Positions 1-7,222 of a stretch of DNA of 15,964 nt are shown piece after piece; position 1 is the stretch's first letter; each line of letters begins with the position of its first letter. Below the pieces are notes generated by a model. It was not told the origin of the DNA. It saw nothing but the letters and a program-made list of their open reading frames with translations, and did not search any database. This DNA is from Candidatus Aenigmatarchaeota archaeon (GTDB lineage Archaea; Aenigmatarchaeota; Aenigmatarchaeia; Aenigmatarchaeales; Aenigmatarchaeaceae). The position numbers were made by a program, and so were the translations under genes. The stretch covers positions 1 through 15,964 of the forward strand of contig JAAOXY010000013.1 in assembly GCA_018221065.1 (NCBI GenBank), in the 5' to 3' direction.

Positions 1-22
1 AAAAGCTTAGAAAACTAAGCTT
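1..22 (-). terminator. Hairpin overlapping the EF-1alpha stop codon
   Basis: A perfect 8-bp inverted repeat, AAGCTTAG and CTAAGCTT, is separated by four bases (3-10 and 15-22). The EF-1alpha TAG stop lies in the first arm as transcribed. On the minus strand the loop is TTTT and the stem is followed by TT at the window edge. This resembles a stem-loop terminator or 3'-end stabiliser. The sequence beyond position 1 is not visible, so a downstream U-tract cannot be confirmed. Confidence 0.5.
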
Positions 23-1283
23 TCACAACTTCCAAACATACGCCAGCAGCTACTGTCATACCCATATCTCTAATAGCAAATCTTGCCATCTCTGGATATT
101 CCTTGCTACTTTCAATAACCATTGGCTTTGTTGGTTCACACTTTACGATTGCAGCATCACCAGCCTTAATGAAGTCTGGGTTCTCTTGCAATACTTGTCC
201 TGTCTTTGGATCAAGTTTCTTCTGTATCTCAGTTATCTTACAAGCTACCTGAGATGTATTCACGTGGAATACTGGTGTGTAACCTTTGGTTATTACATTA
301 GGGTGTTGCAACACAATAATTTGTGCTGTAAATTCTTTAGCAACTGTTGGTGGATTGTCTGCAGGTCCTGCAACTTCTCCTTTCCTAACATCGCCTTTAC
401 CAACACCTCTTACAGAGAATCCAACGTTATCACCTGGTCCTGCTTCCTGAACTTGTTCATGATGCATTTCAATAGTTTTTACATCACCTTTTGCTCCGGA
501 AGGCATGAACACAACTGGTGCTCCGTTCTTCAACATTCCTGTCTCAACTCTACCGACAGGTACTGTTCCGATTCCTGTAATTGTATAGACGTCCTGTACT
601 GGAAGTCTCAAGTCCTTGTCCACTGGCTGTGGTGGTAATGTTAAATCATCTAAATGCTCCATCAAAGTCTTTCCTTTATACCAAGCAATTTTATCAGATT
701 TCTTTACTACATTATCTCCAACAAATGCAGATACCGGTACAAAAGGTACTTTAGATGTATCATATCCAACAGATTTCAATAATTTTTCTACCTCAGCTTT
801 TACTTCATTGAACTTGTTTTCATCGTAGTCAATAGCATCCATTTTATTCATAGCAACAATTACTTGTCCTACTCCCAAAACTTTAATCAAGTATGTGTGC
901 TCTTTTGTCTGCTCTTGAATACCATCTTTCGCAGAAACTACCAAAATTGCAGCGTCTGCCTGTGATGCTCCTGTAATCATGTTCTTAACAAAATCCCTGT
1001 GACCAGGTGCATCGATAATCGTAAAGAAAAACTTAGGTGTATCGAACTTTTGATGCATAATATCAATTGTTACTCCTCTTTCTCTTTCTTCTTTCAATTT
1101 ATCCATGACAAACGCGAATTCGAAAGTTTCTTTCTTCAATTCTTTGGCCAACTCTTTCAATTTTCTCATATCGTCTTCTCTAACATTTCCACTATCAAAA
1201 AGTAATCTACCGACCAATGTAGATTTTCCGTGATCTACGTGACCGACAGTTACCAAATTCATGTGTGGTTTTTTATTTGCCAT
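15..1283 (-). CDS. tuf: Translation elongation factor EF-1alpha (aEF1A)
   Basis: This GTPase delivers aminoacyl-tRNA to the ribosomal A site. At 422 residues it has normal archaeal length. All G motifs are intact: the P-loop GHVDHGKST at residues 14-22, switch I RGVTID at 69-74, DAPGH at 91-95, NKMD at 146-149 and VSA around 184-186. They are followed by the two beta-barrel domains, with VGRVETG near residue 243. The ATG at 1281-1283 is preceded by GGAG (1292-1295), seven to ten bases upstream. It is the last gene of the uS12-uS7-EF-2-EF-1alpha cluster seen here; in many archaea uS10 follows, which would lie outside the window. A TATA-like box just after the EF-2 stop suggests it also has its own promoter. 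A hairpin overlaps the stop codon. Confidence 0.98.
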   Translation of the reverse strand: MANKKPHMNLVTVGHVDHGKSTLVGRLLFDSGNVREDDMRKLKELAKELKKETFEFAFVMDKLKEERERGVTIDIMHQKFDTPKFFFTIIDAPGHRDFVKNMITGASQADAAILVVSAKDGIQEQTKEHTYLIKVLGVGQVIVAMNKMDAIDYDENKFNEVKAEVEKLLKSVGYDTSKVPFVPVSAFVGDNVVKKSDKIAWYKGKTLMEHLDDLTLPPQPVDKDLRLPVQDVYTITGIGTVPVGRVETGMLKNGAPVVFMPSGAKGDVKTIEMHHEQVQEAGPGDNVGFSVRGVGKGDVRKGEVAGPADNPPTVAKEFTAQIIVLQHPNVITKGYTPVFHVNTSQVACKITEIQKKLDPKTGQVLQENPDFIKAGDAAIVKCEPTKPMVIESSKEYPEMARFAIRDMGMTVAAGVCLEVVKA

Positions 1284-1301
1284 ATTATCAACTCCAAATT
1301 C

Positions 1302-1317
1302 ACTAAACGCGTTTAGT
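1302..1317. promoter_or_regulatory. 16-bp perfect palindrome in the EF-1alpha leader
   Basis: ACTAAACGCGTTTAGT is a perfect palindrome 18 to 34 bases before the EF-1alpha start codon. If the TATA box at about 1352-1360 is used, transcription would start near 1330-1335 and the palindrome would lie in the 5' UTR. In RNA it could form a 6-bp stem with a CGCG loop just upstream of the ribosome-binding site. It could equally be a repressor operator. The sequence is seen; the role is inferred. Confidence 0.4.
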
Positions 1318-1349
1318 TATTAACCTAATGCTTAAGTTGTCCAATCTAA

Positions 1350-1362
1350 GCTATTTAAAAGT
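1350..1362 (-). promoter_or_regulatory. Putative TATA box for EF-1alpha
   Basis: The minus strand reads CTTTTAAATAG immediately downstream of the EF-2 stop codon. It is AT-rich like an archaeal TATA box and lies about 70 nt before the EF-1alpha ATG, giving a leader of about 50 nt. This suggests EF-1alpha can be transcribed independently of the upstream genes. Confidence 0.45.
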
Positions 1363-1369
1363 TCTCTTT

Positions 1370-3565
1370 TCAAGCTTCAGATTGAGGGACTTCTTCTGCT
1401 AATCCCTTCCTTTGTCGTACCTGTTTAGCTATTTTACTTATCAAATCTCTAGGTACTTTTTCAAACATAACATCAACCAAAGACTGGAACCCCTTTCCAG
1501 CAGTAGCTGACTTAAGAGTAGCTTCAAATCCAAACATTTCAGCTACCGGTAACTTAACAGTCATAACAGCTGAATATTCTTCTTGTTCAACATCTATTAT
1601 TTCTCCTCTTCTATTATTTACCTCAGCTGTAACACTACCCATATAATCTTGAGGAGTATCTATTCTCAATATTTGTCTAGGCTCTAAGAATACCATTCCT
1701 GCTTTCATCATACTTTGCTTAATTGCATGCCTTATTGCAGGTACAATTTGTGCCGGACCTCTGTGTACTGCATCTTCATGTAATTCCGCATCAAGCAATG
1801 TTACTACCAAAGAAGAACATGGTTCTCTTGCAATAGGACCTTCATCCATAACATTCTTGAATCCTGTCTTCAAATGATCCATTGCTTCATTCAAATACTG
1901 AATACCTTTTGTCATATCAATTAACATACAATGATTATGTATTGTAAGTACAGACTTTGCTTCATCTCTACCCATTCCAAGTTCTTGAAGTTTAGCAGCA
2001 AGTTCAGTACCCTTACCTTTAACATCACCATCTTTAATGTCACCATCTGCCATTGCTTTATAAATATTTTCTGGTAATGGTTCAACTGTCATATAAAATT
2101 TATTGTGTTTATTAGGACTCTTACCTTCTACTTCAGGTCCTTTACTTGTTACAGTTTCTCTATAAACAACAATTGGTGGAGAAACGTTAATTTCAATTCC
2201 CTTACTTCTAATTTTTCTTTCTACTTTAGCATCAAGATGTAATTCACCTAATCCAGAAACCAATGTCTCACCAGTCTCAGGATTTATTTGAATCTTTAAT
2301 GTTGGATCTTCTCTATTCAATGTTTTCAAAGCTTCAATTAACTTTGGAAGATCTTGTGGACTTTTTGGTTCAATAGATTTTGTTACAACAGGTTCGAATA
2401 CATGCTTAATTGCTTCAAATTCTTCAATAACATTATCAGGATCACAGAGTGTCTCACCAACAATAGGATTTGTAAGACCAACAATACCTACAACATTTCC
2501 TGCAGGAGCTTCTGCAACAGGAACTCTCTTATCTGCAATAAATGTTGTTACTTGTTGTATTTTGTTTATTCTTTCTTCACCAACCATGTAAACATCTTGT
2601 CCTCTTTTCATTTTTCCAGAAAAGATTCTAGCAGTTGATATCATTCCTGCTTGAGGATCATATACAACCTTTGTTACAACAGCTGCCAAAGGTGCATCTG
2701 AATCTGCTTCTAAAAGTTTCTTTCCAAAATCAGATTCAATATCACCCTTCCAAAGTTTACCAACTCTATATTTTTGTGATTGTAATGGATTTGGTAAATG
2801 TCTAATAACCATATCAAGAACAACTGTATTCATTGGTGCTTTTTTTGCTAATTCTTCATCTTTGTCTGCAGAACATAAATCAATAATCTCTTTGAAAGTT
2901 ACACCAGAACTTTTCATGTAAGGAACAGAAATTGCCCATGCTCTTAAAGCAGAACCAAACGCAACTGAACCATCTTCAACTCTAACTGTCCAGTCCTCAG
3001 AAACTCCACCTTTCTCAGTGTGTCTCTGAATAAATTTATTAACATTAATTACAATCTTTGTTAATCTTTCTTGCAATTGTTGTGGTGTTAATTTCAATTC
3101 TTTAATTGCTCGATCAACTTTATTGATAAACAAAACCGGCTTAACTCTTTCATTAATAGCTTGTTTCAAAACAGTTTCTGTTTGAGGCATGATACCTTCA
3201 ACAGCACATACAACAACAACTCCACCATCAACAGCTCTCATTGCTTGTGTAACATCAGCACCAAAATCTACGTGACCTGGAGTATCTAAAAGATTGATTA
3301 AATATTTATCACCGTTATATTCGTGTGCCATAGTTACAGTAGCACCATAGATTGTCATCAGTCTTTCTCTTTCTTGTGGATCAATCCACGTAAGCATTCT
3401 TTCACCAATCAATTGACCAGACATCATACCAGCTGCTGCTGCTAGATTATCTGTTAAACAAGTTTTACCATGGTGAATATGAGAAATAATACCAATGTTT
3501 CGAATATTTTTTGGATTACGCATTAAAGCTTCTACTTGTGCTGAATGTTCATCTTTTGCTGCCAT
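1370..3565 (-). CDS. fusA: Translation elongation factor EF-2, with divergent G1 and switch I motifs
   Basis: EF-2 drives ribosomal translocation by GTP hydrolysis. The 731 residues match the family length, and sequence identity runs through all domains. DTPGH (94-98), NKVD (148-151) and the domain IV tip LHEDAVHRGPAQ, with the diphthamide-acceptor histidine at H601, are intact. Two normally near-invariant sites differ. The P-loop reads SHIHHGKTC (28-36), with histidine where AHIDHGKTT has aspartate. Switch I reads RLMTI (68-72), with leucine in place of the glycine of RGITI. The Mg-coordinating T35 and T71 remain. The ATG at 3563-3565 follows GGTGAT (3569-3574). It lies 28 nt after uS7 and is probably co-transcribed with it. 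The full-length, well-conserved remainder argues for a working factor rather than a pseudogene. Confidence 0.96.
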   Translation of the reverse strand: MAAKDEHSAQVEALMRNPKNIRNIGIISHIHHGKTCLTDNLAAAAGMMSGQLIGERMLTWIDPQERERLMTIYGATVTMAHEYNGDKYLINLLDTPGHVDFGADVTQAMRAVDGGVVVVCAVEGIMPQTETVLKQAINERVKPVLFINKVDRAIKELKLTPQQLQERLTKIVINVNKFIQRHTEKGGVSEDWTVRVEDGSVAFGSALRAWAISVPYMKSSGVTFKEIIDLCSADKDEELAKKAPMNTVVLDMVIRHLPNPLQSQKYRVGKLWKGDIESDFGKKLLEADSDAPLAAVVTKVVYDPQAGMISTARIFSGKMKRGQDVYMVGEERINKIQQVTTFIADKRVPVAEAPAGNVVGIVGLTNPIVGETLCDPDNVIEEFEAIKHVFEPVVTKSIEPKSPQDLPKLIEALKTLNREDPTLKIQINPETGETLVSGLGELHLDAKVERKIRSKGIEINVSPPIVVYRETVTSKGPEVEGKSPNKHNKFYMTVEPLPENIYKAMADGDIKDGDVKGKGTELAAKLQELGMGRDEAKSVLTIHNHCMLIDMTKGIQYLNEAMDHLKTGFKNVMDEGPIAREPCSSLVVTLLDAELHEDAVHRGPAQIVPAIRHAIKQSMMKAGMVFLEPRQILRIDTPQDYMGSVTAEVNNRRGEIIDVEQEEYSAVMTVKLPVAEMFGFEATLKSATAGKGFQSLVDVMFEKVPRDLISKIAKQVRQRKGLAEEVPQSEA

Positions 3566-3593
3566 TTTATCACCGTTCCTTAATTAGAAAATT

Positions 3594-4196
3594 TTATCGT
3601 GCACCAGCTGCTTCTCTTTCAATTCTTTCTTTCTCTCTAATTGCATGAGATTTGCTGGAATCATATTCATATGCAGCTAGTAATTCGTCTGACAAGCATC
3701 TTGCCATTGGCTTTCGTGTAGAATGAGTTTTATGATATGAACCCTGACTAATCATTCTCAAAGCAAGATCAATTCTTCTTTGAGGAGAAGCAATAACAGC
3801 TTTTCTTGCCATTATTCCACCCATTTGGAATGAAGTTATCTCTTCTCTAAGAGCTGCATTTTCAATTGCTCTTACAATAACTTCAACAGGATTCTTTTTT
3901 GTTTTCTTTTCAATTATCTCCATGGTTTCAATCATGATATTCCAAGCATTCATTGATTTTCCAGAACATTGAGAACTTGTTAAAAGATGTTTCTTTCCTC
4001 TGTGTCCAGAAACATATAATCTGTTCATAAGTCTTTCTATAATATTAACATCAGTTGACTTGTGGAATTGTTTGTTTGCATATCTTCCATATGTTTTTGG
4101 AACAATCACTGGTTTCAAATTTAGATATCCTTTTAATCCAGGATCTTCTACTTCAACATTACATTCCCATTTATCAAACAATTTTATTTCACTCAT
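3594..4196 (-). CDS. rps7: Ribosomal protein uS7 (archaeal S7P)
   Basis: This protein nucleates assembly of the 30S head, contacts the 3' major domain of 16S rRNA and lines the mRNA exit/E-site. The 200 residues fit the archaeal family, which has an N-terminal extension relative to bacterial S7. Recognisable family segments include the region around GKSMNAWNIM, RAIENAALREE and SPQRRIDLALR. I chose the ATG at 4194-4196; it overlaps the uS12 TGA stop as TGATG, indicating translational coupling. An in-frame GTG one codon earlier (4197-4199) is an alternative. The C-terminal YEYDSSKSHAIREKERIEREA tail is charged and predicted helical, as in archaeal homologues. Confidence 0.97.
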   Translation of the reverse strand: MSEIKLFDKWECNVEVEDPGLKGYLNLKPVIVPKTYGRYANKQFHKSTDVNIIERLMNRLYVSGHRGKKHLLTSSQCSGKSMNAWNIMIETMEIIEKKTKKNPVEVIVRAIENAALREEITSFQMGGIMARKAVIASPQRRIDLALRMISQGSYHKTHSTRKPMARCLSDELLAAYEYDSSKSHAIREKERIEREAAGAR

Positions 4197-4618
4197 CACT
4201 TTACGCCTCTCTTCTTCTTTCCTGATCTCAATGATTCTAAAGAAATATTATTTACTTTTATTACTCTCCATCTAACACCGTGCATAGAACCAATTGGTCC
4301 ACCTTGTGATCCGCCCAAACCTTCTATCAATACTTCATCGTGTTCATTAACATGAGCTGTTGCGCCAGTTCTTGGTAAGAAAGCTGTAATCTCTTTACCA
4401 TTCTTCAAGAGCTGTACTCTAACTGCTTTAATGATACCAGAATGGGGTTGCTTCTGTTCAATACCTTTCTTAGCTATAACAATTCCCTTAGCTTGTGGTG
4501 CACCTTCTAAAGGATCTTTCTTTATTCTTAATCCTAATATTCTTGACGCATAAGTGGTCTTCTTCCACCGTTTCGTCTTATTCTGCGATTTTACCTTTCT
4601 AGCACCAAATTCTCCCAT
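4196..4618 (-). CDS. rps12: Ribosomal protein uS12 (archaeal S12P), with altered decoding loops
   Basis: uS12 sits at the decoding centre and monitors codon-anticodon pairing. The 140-residue protein has the archaeal N-terminal extension, then DPLEGAPQAKGIV (35-47) and NEHDEVLIEGLGG (91-103). The two loops that reach the A site are unusual. The family KQPNSAIRK segment reads KQPHSGIIK (56-64), and the family GDIPGVRYK segment reads GSMHGVRWR (110-118). The proline and serine of PxS that contact the 16S decoding adenines remain. The start follows GGTGATAG, with the ATG at 4616-4618. It is the first gene of the str operon here, with a TATA box about 45 nt upstream. No frame damage is visible. 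Confidence 0.96.
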   Translation of the reverse strand: MGEFGARKVKSQNKTKRWKKTTYASRILGLRIKKDPLEGAPQAKGIVIAKKGIEQKQPHSGIIKAVRVQLLKNGKEITAFLPRTGATAHVNEHDEVLIEGLGGSQGGPIGSMHGVRWRVIKVNNISLESLRSGKKKRGVK

Positions 4619-4656
4619 TCTATCACCTTTATTATGTAGGGGATATTAGATACTAG

Positions 4657-4668
4657 ACTTTAAAAGCT
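4657..4668 (-). promoter_or_regulatory. Putative promoter of the uS12-uS7-EF-2 operon
   Basis: The minus strand reads CTTTTAAAGT about 45 nt upstream of the uS12 ATG and just downstream of tRNA-Gln. A start about 25 nt after it would give a leader of roughly 16 nt carrying the GGTGAT ribosome-binding site (4621-4626). Position and composition fit an archaeal TATA box. Confidence 0.5.
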
Positions 4669-4686
4669 TTTTGGTTGAAGGAGAAA

Positions 4687-4802
4687 TGGTAGCCCCGGCA
4701 GGATTCGAACCTGCGTCAAGAGGTTTCCTCGTCATTTCCGAAGATCGGCGCTTTGGAAACCTCTCCAAAGCCTCTCATCCTTGGCCACTAGACGACGGGG
4801 CT
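4687..4802 (-). tRNA. tRNA-Gln(UUG) with a 40-nt intron and encoded CCA
   Basis: The minus strand folds as a cloverleaf. The acceptor arms are AGCCCCG (4802-4796) and CGGGGCT (4697-4691). The D arm is GTCT/GGAT, the anticodon stem is AGAGG (4775-4771) with CCTCT (4723-4719), the variable loop is TGAC, and the T arm is GCAGG/CCTGC with loop TTCGAAT. Removing 4725-4764 gives anticodon loop CTTTGGA, so the anticodon is TTG, read as glutamine; CUUUGGA is the usual archaeal tRNA-Gln loop. The mature length is 73 nt plus the encoded CCA (4687-4689). A minus-strand TATA-like CTTTAAGT lies about 33 nt upstream. The identity rests on placing the intron at the canonical 37/38 position. Confidence 0.93.
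4725..4764 (-). other. tRNA intron at position 37/38, relaxed bulge-helix-bulge
   Basis: This 40-nt insertion would be removed by the archaeal splicing endonuclease. A bulge-helix-bulge can be drawn. CTTT (nt 32-35) pairs with GAGG (4730-4727), allowing two G-U pairs. Three-base bulges are GG|A at the 5' site and AA|A at the 3' site, with the anticodon stem outside. The inner intron helix is weak. The intron also contains AGAGG followed by TTTCC (4764-4755), perfectly complementary over 10 bases to GGAAACCTCT (4728-4719), which covers the 3' splice site and the 3' anticodon strand. Confidence 0.75.
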
Positions 4803-4852
4803 ATAACCTGAATAATCTTCTGTCCAAGAAGACTTAAAGGTTTCTACATAGC

Positions 4853-4894
4853 AATTTATATTGTAGTACTAGAAAAAATAAAGAGAGTGATACT
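4853..4894 (+). promoter_or_regulatory. ThrRS promoter and ribosome-binding site
   Basis: An AT-rich TATA-like stretch, ATTTATATT (4854-4862), lies about 35 nt before the ThrRS ATG, predicting a start near 4885 and a very short leader. GAGTGAT (4885-4891) just before the start is a GGTGAT-like ribosome-binding site. The divergent tRNA-Gln promoter lies only about 20 nt away at 4831-4839. Confidence 0.45.
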
Positions 4895-6754
4895 ATGAGA
4901 ATACTAACATTACATTCAGACTTCATCGAAATCTTGCCTAAGAAAAAGGCTATTAAGACAGCAGAAAGTGCGGAAAAAATAAAGAAGAAATTCACCGAAT
5001 GTTTAGTCGTATTCATGTCTGTAGAAAAGAGGGATGAATCTAATCCAGAAGGAACTGCTCAAGATACTGTAGAAGAAATCAAAAAAGTAGCAAAACAAGT
5101 TGATACTAAAACTATAGTTCTATACCCATATGTTCATCTTAGCTCAGAACCATCATCTCCACAAGTTGGAAAACAAGTTCTAGATCAAGTAGAATCATTA
5201 TTAAAGAAATCAAAATATACAGTAGATCATGCCGCATTCGGATGGTACAAAGCATTTACTATATCTGTAAAAGGCCATCCATTATCTGAACTGAGCAGAG
5301 AAATTGTCTCTGTTCCTGGAGTAGCAAAGAAAGAAGATGATATATCAGGAGCATTAAAAGAAGAAGATAAAGTAATATCAGAATGGTTCATAATGGATCC
5401 GTCTGGAAAATTAATAGATGCTTCTAAATATAAATTCTCAAACAAAACTGAAGAATTAAAAAAATTCTACAATTATGAAGTTGCAAAAGCAAGAGAAGAC
5501 AAAACAACACCAGCTCATGTAAAATACATGAAATCTTTAGAATTGGTAAACAACGAACCTGGAAGTGATCCAGGAAATTTAACTTATTATCCAAAAGGAA
5601 GATTGATTAAAAGCTTATTAGAACTTTGGGTTACACAGAGAGCAAATGAATATGGAGCAATGGAAGTTGAAACTCCAATAATGTATGATTACGAACACCC
5701 AGCTTTGAAAGATTATCTAAACAGATTCCCAGCAAGACAATATGTTGTAGAATCTGCTAAGAAAAAATACTTCTTAAGATTCGCTGCATGTTTCGGACAA
5801 TTTTTAATGAAAGCTGCAGCAACAATATCTTACAAAAACCTTCCTTTGAAGATGTATGAATTAACAAGATATTCATTCAGATTAGAAAAACGTGGAGAAC
5901 TTTCTGGATTAAGAAGACAGAGAGCATTCACAATGCCTGATATGCACACAGTCTGTAAAAACATGAACAGCGCTAAGCATGAATTCAGCGAACAATTTAA
6001 ATTCGGAATGAGTTGCATGGAAGATTTGGAAATAGATCAATATGAAGCAGGTGTTAGATTTACAAAAGATTTTTGGAAAGACAATAAAAAATTCATAGAA
6101 TCATTGGCAAAATTAATCAAAAGGCCAATTTTAATTGAAATGTGGAATAAAAGATTTGCATATTTCGACCCAAAATTCGAATTCAATGTAGTAGATACTT
6201 TAGACAAAGCAGGAGCTTTAACCACAGTACAAATTGATCATGAAAACGCAAAAAGATATGGAATTGAATTTACCGATGAAGACAATACAAAAAAAATACC
6301 AATGATATTACATTGTTCACCTTCAGGAGGAATAGAAAGATGTATGTGGGCTCTAATTGAGAACGCAGTAAAAACACAAAAGAATCCTTCTCTACCTTTG
6401 TGGTTATCTCCAACACAGATAAGATTACTTCCTATGAACGATGAAATGATTCCTCATTGTGAAGAACTTGTAAAAGCTTTCGATGGAATCAGAATAGATA
6501 TAGACGATAGATCAGAATCAATAGGTAAGAAAGTAATGGGAGCAGAAAAAGAATGGATACCATTAACAATTGTTATAGGTAACAAAGAAATTGAATCTGG
6601 AAAATTACCAGTAAGATTCAGATCAGATAGTAAAGTAAAAGAAATGACACAAGGTGAAATAGAAATTTTAATCAAAAAAGAAATGATTGGAAAACCATTC
6701 AAGCCTTTACCATTACCAAGAAGAGTAAGCAAAAGACCTGTTTTTGCTCATTAA
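4895..6754 (+). CDS. thrS: Threonyl-tRNA synthetase, archaeal type
   Basis: This enzyme charges tRNA-Thr with threonine in the cytosol. The 619 residues match the archaeal form. Residues 1 to about 140 form the archaea-specific, D-aminoacyl-tRNA deacylase-like editing domain, which removes mischarged serine (MRILTLHSDFIEI and the YPYVHLSS region). The class II core follows, with zinc ligands C299 (RFAACFGQF), H351 (MPDMHT) and H473 (ILHCSPSGG). Motif 2 is around RYSFRLEKRGELSGLRRQRAF (325-345) and motif 3 is GGIERCMW (478-485). The anticodon-binding domain is about 500-605 (LPLWLSPTQIRLLP). The ATG at 4895 opens directly into the editing domain. It is divergent from tRNA-Gln and convergent with the membrane protein at 6767, with 12 nt between stops. 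Confidence 0.97.
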   Translation: MRILTLHSDFIEILPKKKAIKTAESAEKIKKKFTECLVVFMSVEKRDESNPEGTAQDTVEEIKKVAKQVDTKTIVLYPYVHLSSEPSSPQVGKQVLDQVESLLKKSKYTVDHAAFGWYKAFTISVKGHPLSELSREIVSVPGVAKKEDDISGALKEEDKVISEWFIMDPSGKLIDASKYKFSNKTEELKKFYNYEVAKAREDKTTPAHVKYMKSLELVNNEPGSDPGNLTYYPKGRLIKSLLELWVTQRANEYGAMEVETPIMYDYEHPALKDYLNRFPARQYVVESAKKKYFLRFAACFGQFLMKAAATISYKNLPLKMYELTRYSFRLEKRGELSGLRRQRAFTMPDMHTVCKNMNSAKHEFSEQFKFGMSCMEDLEIDQYEAGVRFTKDFWKDNKKFIESLAKLIKRPILIEMWNKRFAYFDPKFEFNVVDTLDKAGALTTVQIDHENAKRYGIEFTDEDNTKKIPMILHCSPSGGIERCMWALIENAVKTQKNPSLPLWLSPTQIRLLPMNDEMIPHCEELVKAFDGIRIDIDDRSESIGKKVMGAEKEWIPLTIVIGNKEIESGKLPVRFRSDSKVKEMTQGEIEILIKKEMIGKPFKPLPLPRRVSKRPVFAH

Positions 6755-6776
6755 TTTTTATTTTCTTTAAAAGAAA
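6755..6776. terminator. Shared T-rich/hairpin region between convergent genes
   Basis: After the ThrRS stop the plus strand reads TTTTTATTTTCTTT, the T-rich tract that terminates archaeal RNA polymerase. TTTCTTT A AAAGAAA (6762-6776) is an inverted repeat that overlaps the stop codon of the opposite-strand gene. The same 20 bases may therefore serve both transcripts, but on the minus strand the repeat is not followed by a clear U-tract. Confidence 0.45.
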
Positions 6777-7210
6777 TTTATCACACCAAGACTTATTGAA
6801 GAAACTATCAGTCCAGCTACAACTACTCCACCTGTAATAGAAAGAAAACTCTTCTTCCAATCAAGTCCAAGTAACCAAGCTAACATAGCACCAGTATAAG
6901 CTCCAGTAAATGGTAACGGAATAGCTACTAACAATAACAATCCAAGATATCCATACTTGTCAACTGTGCCCCTTTTCAAATGAATTCTATCTAATTGTCT
7001 CTGAACCAGCTTTGACCTATATAATATAGTGTCCTTTATTGCCGATAATCCGAAAAATACCGGAAAAAACACTAAAGCATTGAAAAATATAGCCAATGGT
7101 ATAACGACCATTGGATCCAACCCCAATCCCAATCCTAAAGGTATAGCACCTCTAAGCTCAGCTATAGGAAGGATACTCATTATTATTACAGATAATATTT
7201 TATAGACCAT
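6767..7210 (-). CDS. Small integral membrane protein, COG2426/small multidrug export family
   Basis: The 147-residue protein is almost entirely hydrophobic, with about four membrane segments. It carries the two hallmarks of the family annotated as small multi-drug export protein (PF06695): PIAELRGAIPLG near residues 15-26 and AIPLPFTGAYTGAMLAWLLG near 96-115. The drug-export label is historical and the physiological substrate is unknown. I chose the ATG at 7208-7210; a TTG three codons earlier (7217-7219) is also open. It lies 36 nt downstream of the TrmB-family gene on the same strand. A hairpin and T-tract sit between them, so it may have its own promoter (TTTTATTT about 20 nt upstream). 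Confidence 0.85.
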   Translation of the reverse strand: MVYKILSVIIMSILPIAELRGAIPLGLGLGLDPMVVIPLAIFFNALVFFPVFFGLSAIKDTILYRSKLVQRQLDRIHLKRGTVDKYGYLGLLLLVAIPLPFTGAYTGAMLAWLLGLDWKKSFLSITGGVVVAGLIVSSISLGVINFF

Positions 7211-7222
7211 ACTAGACAACTC

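Noticed and set aside
186..638. Open frame of 150 codons on the plus strand inside EF-1alpha
   Set aside because: It is antisense to a strongly conserved gene, has odd composition (many Cys, Trp and Tyr) and has no ribosome-binding site.
2354..2638. Open frame of 94 codons on the plus strand inside EF-2
   Set aside because: Antisense shadow of the EF-2 gene with low-complexity Asn/Cys/Phe composition.
4690..4802. Reading the 113-nt tRNA locus as a type II tRNA with a long variable arm
   Set aside because: The extra 40 nt fall inside the anticodon loop at 37/38, the variable loop is 4 nt, and the spliced loop CTTTGGA matches archaeal tRNA-Gln.
4834..5016. Sixty-codon hydrophobic frame on the minus strand overlapping the ThrRS start
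   Set aside because: It is opposite the ThrRS editing domain and covers both divergent promoters; hydrophobicity follows from AT-rich antisense of a lysine-rich region.
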